Positions 60,859 to 64,000 of a stretch of DNA of 64,000 nt are shown here, in pieces. The DNA comes from Humibacillus xanthopallidus (GTDB taxonomy: Bacteria > Actinomycetota > Actinomycetes > Actinomycetales > Dermatophilaceae). The position numbers were made by a program, and so were the translations under genes. The notes under the pieces are model-generated. The model was not told the origin of the DNA and did no database searches. It worked only from the letters and a program-made list of their open reading frames with translations. The stretch is taken from NCBI RefSeq assembly GCF_006717145.1, contig NZ_VFQF01000001.1, positions 682,001-746,000 of the forward strand. The letters run 5' to 3'. Each line of letters begins with the position of its first letter. The stretch's first letter is position 1.

Positions 60859-62874
60859 TCAGACGATCGTGAGGATGATCGTCGAGCCCTTCGGCGCCTG
60901 CTGGCCGCCGTCGATGCTCTGCACGCGCACGAGGTCGAAGAGCTTGCCGAAGGGATAGTCCTTCTGGACCTTGAAGCCGAGGTCGGTCAGGGCCTTCTCG
61001 GCCTCCGCCGTGGGCCGCCCGACGACGCCGGGCACCTGCACCATGACCGGCCCCTTCGACACGGTGATCGTCACGCTGTCACCGCGGAAGAGCGAGCCCT
61101 TGGCGGGGGCCTGCGAGACGACCTGCCCGGTCGGCACCGTGTCGCTGTTGACGTCGTCCGCGCGCACCGCCTTGAGGCCGGCCTTGGTGATCGCGGCTGA
61201 CGCGGCGCCCGCGTCCGCGCCGACGACCGAGGGCACACTGATCGGCTGCGGTCCCTTCGACACGACGACCGAGACCGCCACTCCGCGCTTGACCGACGTG
61301 CCGGCCTTGGGGTCCTGCGAGATGACCTCGCCCTCAGGCACCTTCTCGTTCCACGCGCTGGTGCGCTCGCCCACCGTGAGGGTGAGCGGCGACAGCGCCT
61401 TGGCGAGGTCGTCGGCCTTGGTGCCGACGAGGCTCGGCACGTCGTAACGCTCCTGGCCCTTGGAGACGACGACCCGCACGATCGAGTCCTTGGACAGCTG
61501 GGTGCCGGGGTCGGGCTCGATGCGCAGCACGATGCCCTTGGCCGCGGTCTCGGAGAACTCCTCGTTCTCGTCGAGGGAGAGCGACGCCTGGCGCAGCGCC
61601 GTGTCGGCGGCGGTGAGCTGCTGGCCCACGACCGCGGGCACGACCGTCATGCCGCCTGGCCCGACGGTGAACCACCAGCCGGCGGCCCCGCCACCGACGA
61701 GGAGCAGGGCGGCGACCCACCACGGCCACCGTCGCCGGGCGCGCCGACGCTGGAGGGGCAGGGCGGCCGTGTGGCTCAGCTGTGGCTCGTCGTGCACCGG
61801 CAGCCCGGCGAGCGACGAGCGCTGACGCGCCCGAGGCGGTATGCCGTCCGCGTCGTTACGCTGCGCGCCCGGGTCGCCCCCGTCACCTTCGGCGCGGACC
61901 GAGGGGGCGGCATACGGCGACGGGGAGCGGTTGTCGTGAACCGGGGGGAGCGTCGCGGTCGTCGCGATGACGGGGGACAGCGCCGTGGCGCCGACGGCGG
62001 TGCCACGCCGGTCGAGCTCGGCCGGGGAGAGGTCGCGGCGCACGTGCTGCAGGGCGCGCAGGAAGTCGCCCGCGCTCGCGAAACGGTCGTCGGGCTCGAG
62101 CGCCGTCGCGCGGGCGACGAGGTCGTCGAGGCGAGCCGGCACCGTCGGCACGACGGCCGACGGCGCGTCGATGGAGCCGTGGACGTGCTTGTAGGCGATC
62201 TGGATCGGCGTGTCGCCGCTGACGGCCTTGCGACCGGTCAGCATCTCGAAGAGGAGCAGTCCCGCGGCGTAGAGGTCGCTGCGCTGGTCGGCGACGCCGC
62301 GCTCGACCTGCTCGGGCGAGAGGTAGGAGACCGTGCCGAGCAGGACACCGGTCTGGCTGGTCGTCGTCTGGTTGGTGATGGCGCGGGCGAGGCCGAAGTC
62401 GGCCACCTTGACCTCGCCGTCACGGCGGACGATGACGTTCTCGGGCTTGACGTCGCGGTGGATGAGACCGGCGGAGTGCGCGGCCTGGAGGGCGAGGAGG
62501 ATCGGCTCGAGGATCGCGATCGCCTCGCGGGCGGTGAGTGGCGCCTCCTCGTGGATGACGTCGCGCAGCGTCTTGCCCTCGACGAGCTCCATCGCGAGGA
62601 AGACGTCGCCGGCGTCCTCGCCCTGGTCGAAGACGGCCACGACGTTCGGGTGGCTGAGGCGCGCCGCCGAGCGGGCCTCGCTGCGGAAGCGCTCGACGAA
62701 GACGGCGTCGGTCGCGAGGCCGGGACGCATGATCTTCAGGGCGACGTCGCGATCGAGGCGTGCGTCGAGCGCCACGTAGACCGAGGCCATGCCTCCGTCT
62801 GCGAGGTGCGAGAGGACGCGGTATCTCCCGTCGATGACCCGACCGACGAGGGAGTCCGCCACGCTGGACGTCAC
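60859..62874 (-). CDS. pknB: Ser/Thr protein kinase with four PASTA domains
   Basis: This 671-residue membrane kinase senses peptidoglycan or lipid II. The kinase domain (~1-275) has a glycine-rich loop variant (LADGGMASVYVA), catalytic K47, HRDVKPENV and VADFGLARA, and SYLSPEQVERG. A basic juxtamembrane linker and a single membrane helix at ~385-405 (WPWWVAALLLVGGGAAGWWF) follow, then four extracellular PASTA repeats (VPAVVGQQL, VPSLVGTKA, VPSVVGADA, VPGVVGRPT). It starts at GTG 62874. Its neighbour encodes a LysM/transglycosylase protein, which fits a cell-wall role. Confidence 0.95.
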   Translation of the reverse strand: MTSSVADSLVGRVIDGRYRVLSHLADGGMASVYVALDARLDRDVALKIMRPGLATDAVFVERFRSEARSAARLSHPNVVAVFDQGEDAGDVFLAMELVEGKTLRDVIHEEAPLTAREAIAILEPILLALQAAHSAGLIHRDVKPENVIVRRDGEVKVADFGLARAITNQTTTSQTGVLLGTVSYLSPEQVERGVADQRSDLYAAGLLLFEMLTGRKAVSGDTPIQIAYKHVHGSIDAPSAVVPTVPARLDDLVARATALEPDDRFASAGDFLRALQHVRRDLSPAELDRRGTAVGATALSPVIATTATLPPVHDNRSPSPYAAPSVRAEGDGGDPGAQRNDADGIPPRARQRSSLAGLPVHDEPQLSHTAALPLQRRRARRRWPWWVAALLLVGGGAAGWWFTVGPGGMTVVPAVVGQQLTAADTALRQASLSLDENEEFSETAAKGIVLRIEPDPGTQLSKDSIVRVVVSKGQERYDVPSLVGTKADDLAKALSPLTLTVGERTSAWNEKVPEGEVISQDPKAGTSVKRGVAVSVVVSKGPQPISVPSVVGADAGAASAAITKAGLKAVRADDVNSDTVPTGQVVSQAPAKGSLFRGDSVTITVSKGPVMVQVPGVVGRPTAEAEKALTDLGFKVQKDYPFGKLFDLVRVQSIDGGQQAPKGSTIILTIV

Positions 62875-62924
62875 GGCAGGAGTTTACGGTGCCCTGCCGT
62901 GCATTCCCTGCAGGCGAGGCCGGG

Positions 62925-63968
62925 TCAGAGCCGGGCGTAGATCGCCTTCACGGTGGCGACGTAGGCCTTCGTGTCGGTGTAGAGGCCCCTCGTGCGCACC
63001 GAGTAGAGGCCCTGGTAGTAGGCGGCGATGGCCTGGTCCTTCGAGTCGGCCATCGTCTGCAGCGCCCGCAGCACGAGCACCCCGGCGGTGATGTTGTCGC
63101 GCACGTCGTAGAGGTCGAGCTTGCGGCCTGCGAGCTGCGAGGCCCAGGTGCCGGTGACCGGCATGATCTGCATGACTCCGACGGCGTTCGTCGGGGAGAC
63201 GGCACGCTGGTTCCACCCCGACTCCAGCCAGCCGATCGCGAGGGCCAGCTTGGGGTCGACCCCGTGACGCGTGGCGATCGAGCGGATGAGGTCGGCGGTC
63301 TCGGTGCGGCTGGGGACCGTCATGGCCGCGAGCCTGGCCTTGCTCGCTGCGACGGCCTGGGCGCGCGTCGTCGCCCCCGTGGTGGGCTTGGGAGCCGGCG
63401 TTGAGGCGGGCTTGGAGGTGGGCTTGGCGGGCTTGGAGATGGGCTTGGGAGCCGGCTTCGCGCTCGCCCCCGGCGTCGGGATGGCGATGCGCTGGCCCAC
63501 GTAGATGTAGCTCGACGCGCTGAGGTGGTTGGCAGCGAGGAGTGTGGCGAGGCTGACCTTGTAGCGCTTCGCGATGCCCGACATCGTGTCGCCGGAGCGC
63601 ACGACGTAGCTACGCGTCGCGGCGGCGGTCTTGCGCAGCGGGGTCAGCTTCTGGACGCCAGCGGCGGGCCTGGCTGTTGGCTTGGCCGCAGGCCTGGTGA
63701 CGGGCTTGGTCGCGGGCTTGGCTGCCGGTGGCTTGGCAGACCCCGCACCGGGGACGAGCAGCTTCTGGCCGACGTGGATGACCGCGCCACCGAGCGGCAG
63801 GCGGTTCTTCGCCACGATGGCGGCAACCGTCGTGCGGTGCGTGATGGCGAGGTCCCAGAGGGTGTCGCCCTCACGCACGGTCACCGTGGTCCAGGTTGTC
63901 TGCGCCGCGGCCGCCACGACGGCGTGCGGGGGAGTGACGAGTGCAGCGACGTCGACGGCGAAGGGCAT
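62925..63968 (-). CDS. LysM-domain lytic transglycosylase-like protein
   Basis: The 347-residue protein has two LysM domains (VTVREGDTLWDLAITHRTT, ~28-73; YVVRSGDTMSGIAKRYKVS, ~120-165) joined by Lys-Pro-Ala-rich linkers. A C-terminal SLT/goose-lysozyme-like domain has the catalytic-type Glu in LAIGWLESGWNQRAVSPTNA and VMQIMPVTG. It binds and probably cleaves peptidoglycan glycan strands. The ATG at 63968 has GGAAAGGA upstream; only a weak hydrophobic N-terminus is seen (VAALVTPPHAVVAAAAQ), so export may depend on it. It lies 50 nt upstream of the PASTA kinase gene. Confidence 0.9.
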   Translation of the reverse strand: MPFAVDVAALVTPPHAVVAAAAQTTWTTVTVREGDTLWDLAITHRTTVAAIVAKNRLPLGGAVIHVGQKLLVPGAGSAKPPAAKPATKPVTRPAAKPTARPAAGVQKLTPLRKTAAATRSYVVRSGDTMSGIAKRYKVSLATLLAANHLSASSYIYVGQRIAIPTPGASAKPAPKPISKPAKPTSKPASTPAPKPTTGATTRAQAVAASKARLAAMTVPSRTETADLIRSIATRHGVDPKLALAIGWLESGWNQRAVSPTNAVGVMQIMPVTGTWASQLAGRKLDLYDVRDNITAGVLVLRALQTMADSKDQAIAAYYQGLYSVRTRGLYTDTKAYVATVKAIYARL

Positions 63969-64000
63969 CGTCGAGGGTCCTTTCCTTCGAAGCCCGGTGC

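Larger units (their letters stand above)
1162..61916. other. Dispersed GTATGCC/GGCATAC motif, about 42 copies
   Basis: Counted by eye: about 22 GTATGCC and about 20 GGCATAC on the plus strand, most extended to GTATGCCG or CGGCATAC. Examples are near 1162, 2508, 4036, 5301, 5782, 9985, 10277, 13514, 14274, 16565, 17129, 18285, 19482, 22988, 23573, 26465, 27263, 27957, 36427, 38828, 41725, 43501, 46384, 46527, 49659, 51648, 51712, 54281, 56038, 58811, 60017, 61838 and 61910. They occur in coding and non-coding DNA; none was seen between about 27,960 and 36,420. The span given covers the set, not one element. Confidence 0.7.

Noticed and set aside
1162-61916. GTATGCC as a polar chromosome motif (KOPS- or Chi-like)
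   Set aside because: The two orientations are about equally frequent in this window, so strand polarity is not supported here; other roles remain open.
1-64000. tRNA, rRNA, phage or transposase genes
   Set aside because: Looked for on both strands by eye; no cloverleaf, rRNA-like stretch, integrase or transposase motif was recognised.

Overview
This 64 kb window reads as a chromosomal segment of a high-GC Gram-positive actinobacterium. The gene content (qcrCAB plus ctaC/D/E/F, MurT/GatD, an AdoK-type adenosine kinase, a class II DAHP synthase, a PASTA kinase, DUF3043 and DUF5302 proteins) and many GTG/TTG starts fit Actinomycetota. My best guess is Micrococcales, possibly Intrasporangiaceae, but that is inference. 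I saw no rRNA, tRNA, CRISPR array, phage or insertion sequence. Genes are dense, often in short runs with 4-nt start/stop overlaps.

Layout. 1-9.7 kb: 5' part of a 2-oxoacid dehydrogenase E2 (window edge), lpdA, two small conserved proteins, pepA, gcvT, a P1-family peptidase and a divergent murT-gatD pair. 9.7-15.6 kb (minus strand): a cobalamin-riboswitch-controlled run encoding an SCO2322-like secreted protein, an ECF transporter (T, fused double ATPase, S) and cobU-cobS, which together look like corrinoid uptake and nucleotide-loop assembly. 15.7-28.3 kb: hydrolases, pcm, a frameshifted methyltransferase, an M20 peptidase, nadA, glycerate kinase, erpA, adoK, aat, and a TusA/cysteine-desulfurase-like pair. 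28.4-37.5 kb: aerobic respiratory chain, with ctaCDF on the plus strand and ctaE-qcrC-qcrA-qcrB on the minus strand, separated by a zincin-like metallopeptidase and a DUF2231 membrane protein. 37.8-53.3 kb: an atypical receiver protein, trpD, an Lrp-type domain protein, a DnaQ/UvrC-like fusion, a lipoprotein metallopeptidase, fadD, a SRPBCC/zinc-protein/glucokinase run, plsC, a two-component pair and aroG. 53.6-59.9 kb: an accessory three-gene operon. 60-64 kb: an EamA transporter, a four-PASTA Ser/Thr kinase and a LysM/transglycosylase protein.

The most striking locus is 53,589-59,931: a lysine 2,3-aminomutase, a 1351-residue single-module NRPS with the architecture of epsilon-poly-L-lysine synthetase (adenylation, carrier, membrane segments and three tandem C-terminal hexapeptide-rich domains), and a lipoprotein serine hydrolase, with 3- and 7-nt gaps. 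I infer a cationic homopolymer pathway, possibly of beta-lysine.

Other signals: a GatD homologue whose nucleophilic Cys is Asp, a cysteine-desulfurase homologue without its PLP lysine, a 26-bp perfect inverted duplication over the start of the metallopeptidase, three intergenic repeat clusters sharing a GTCGAGTGGCC core with 32-bp spacing, a separate array of palindromes, and a 7-mer (GTATGCC/GGCATAC) counted by eye about 42 times, several-fold over a rough expectation.
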